The notes under the pieces were generated by a model. The model made no database searches. It was not told the DNA's origin and was given only the letters and a program-made list of their open reading frames with translations. From NCBI GenBank assembly GCA_023262945.1, contig JALQXY010000060.1, positions 1 through 6,293 on the forward strand: DNA of 6,293 nucleotides. The letters run 5' to 3'. The translations under genes and the position numbers were made by a program. Below, piece after piece: positions 5,410-6,293 of the stretch. How positions within the stretch are numbered: the first letter of the stretch is position 1; the number at the start of each line of letters is the position of its first letter. The stretch comes from Rickettsiales bacterium (GTDB taxonomy: Bacteria; Pseudomonadota; Alphaproteobacteria; Rickettsiales; UBA1997).

Positions 5410-6293
5410 GTGACAGTTGAAGATGCGTCAGATATAAATCGAAAAGTTACTATTATTATAGTTACTTACAAAAGTACTCATATAATAAATCAAGCTTTAA
5501 AAAATATTGCTAACAAAGGTTATCGTATAATTATAGTCGATAATGCGAGTAATGATAATTTAGAAGAATTTCTTAATAATAATTATCAAAGCTCTCAAAT
5601 AGAGTTGATAAAATTACCAAATAATGTTGGTTTTAGCAAAGCAAATAACATTGCCTTAAGAAAAACTAAGACAAAATATGCTTTTTTATTAAATCCAGAT
5701 GCTATCATTACAAAAGATTCAATAGAAAATTTGGTAAATCAGGCAGATACGGATAAAAATATAGCCTTAGCTGGCGCTTTTGACATCAAAAAAGAAAACC
5801 CAATTCCGCAAGAAATTAGCCAAGCAATTAAAGATTATAAAAAAACTATCAAAATCATTGATGAAAATGATGATTATATCCAAACTAATTTCATTTGTGG
5901 TGGTTATATGCTTTTAAAAATGGCGATTTTTGAAAAAATTGGCTTTTTAGATGAAAATCTTTTTTTATATGGTGATGATGAAGAGCTTTGCGAAAGAGCA
6001 ATCGCCAATAATTATAAAGTAATTCAAGTAAAAAACTCTTTAGTTTATCATAATGATCATAGTTCTACCAAAACAAATGGACTAATTGAAAAATATTTTC
6101 TTTTATATAAAAGATATAATTATATGGGATGGAGTAGAGTTTACCTTAAAAGAAAAAGAGGCAAAAAACCATTAAAATTATTTTTAAGCCTAACTTTTCA
6201 GCTTTTATCATCACCATTTTATTTAATGACTTTTGGATTGAGTGGATTTATTACTAGACTTGGAAGATCAATCGGTGGATTGAAAAATTTATT
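5410..6293 (+). CDS. GT2-family glycosyltransferase, WbbL-like, 3' end beyond the window (GT-3)
   Basis: An open frame runs from an in-frame TAA at 5395-5397 to the window end; its 294 visible residues are nearly the whole protein, judging by alignment with GT-1. Motifs in order: TIIIVTYKS (14-22), IIVDNASND (41-49), NVGFSKANN (72-80), LLNPDA (93-98), CGGYM (163-167), the acidic motif GDDEE (188-192) and YHNDHSS (213-219). The segment about 256-285 is hydrophobic and likely membrane-associated. The start must be the GTG at 5410: the next in-frame ATG lies beyond residue 160, after the nucleotide-binding motifs, and the only other upstream option is ATT at 5407. It resembles GT-1 more than GT-2 (shared VTYKS, VDNxSND, CGG and DENxFLY), which suggests a related donor. 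The weak upstream AAAAG is the only hint of a ribosome site. Donor and linkage are inferred from the rml context. Confidence 0.88.
   Translation, partial: MTVEDASDINRKVTIIIVTYKSTHIINQALKNIANKGYRIIIVDNASNDNLEEFLNNNYQSSQIELIKLPNNVGFSKANNIALRKTKTKYAFLLNPDAIITKDSIENLVNQADTDKNIALAGAFDIKKENPIPQEISQAIKDYKKTIKIIDENDDYIQTNFICGGYMLLKMAIFEKIGFLDENLFLYGDDEELCERAIANNYKVIQVKNSLVYHNDHSSTKTNGLIEKYFLLYKRYNYMGWSRVYLKRKRGKKPLKLFLSLTFQLLSSPFYLMTFGLSGFITRLGRSIGGLKNL

Noticed and set aside
3104..5948. Identical 16-base stretch AAAAAATTGGCTTTTT at 3104-3119 and 5933-5948
   Set aside because: It encodes the conserved Lys-Ile-Gly-Phe part of the two paralogous transferases, so it reflects shared ancestry and not a mobile repeat.
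1..6293. CRISPR array, tRNA, rRNA or an intact insertion sequence
   Set aside because: No regularly spaced repeats, tRNA-like cloverleaf, rRNA segment or complete transposase gene is visible in the window.

Overview
The window is a compact, all-plus-strand polysaccharide locus from a very AT-rich bacterium (GC roughly 30% by eye, Lys/Asn/Ile-rich proteins, AGA as the main Arg codon). The proteins look bacterial and most like those of Gram-negative O-antigen or capsule loci. AT-rich proteobacteria such as Rickettsiales or Francisella-like lineages are plausible hosts, but no feature here fixes the taxon.

Layout: positions 1-131 are a short, locally GC-rich stretch (32 of the first 60 bases are G or C) that I cannot assign. 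It has hairpin potential and may be the end of an upstream gene, mobile element or structured RNA. A strong terminator-like hairpin (131-187) separates it from the operon. A gene-free AT-rich leader follows (188-308). Then come seven tightly packed genes: GT2 glycosyltransferase (309-1181), rmlA (1178-2068), rmlC (2058-2603), a second GT2 (2614-3501), rmlB (3506-4480), rmlD (4488-5345), and a third GT2 (5410 to the window end, GTG start, cut by the edge). Gaps are -4, -11, +10, +4, +7 and +64 bases, so the first six genes are almost certainly one transcript and the seventh probably is too.

Function: RmlA, RmlB, RmlC and RmlD form the complete four-step pathway from glucose-1-phosphate and dTTP to dTDP-L-rhamnose. 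The three interleaved glycosyltransferases share the layout of WbbL-type rhamnosyltransferases and are the natural users of that donor. Together they would build a rhamnose-containing surface glycan. No flippase, polymerase, ABC exporter or initiating transferase lies in the window, so assembly and export genes must be elsewhere, possibly just to the right.

Nothing here is clearly a new system. The points most worth a second look are a run of seven G inside the first glycosyltransferase (possible phase-variation site), an RmlD with two substituted active-site-neighbourhood residues and no usual C-terminal helix, three divergent GT2 paralogues threaded through a split rml cluster, start codons without Shine-Dalgarno sequences, and the unexplained GC-rich left edge.
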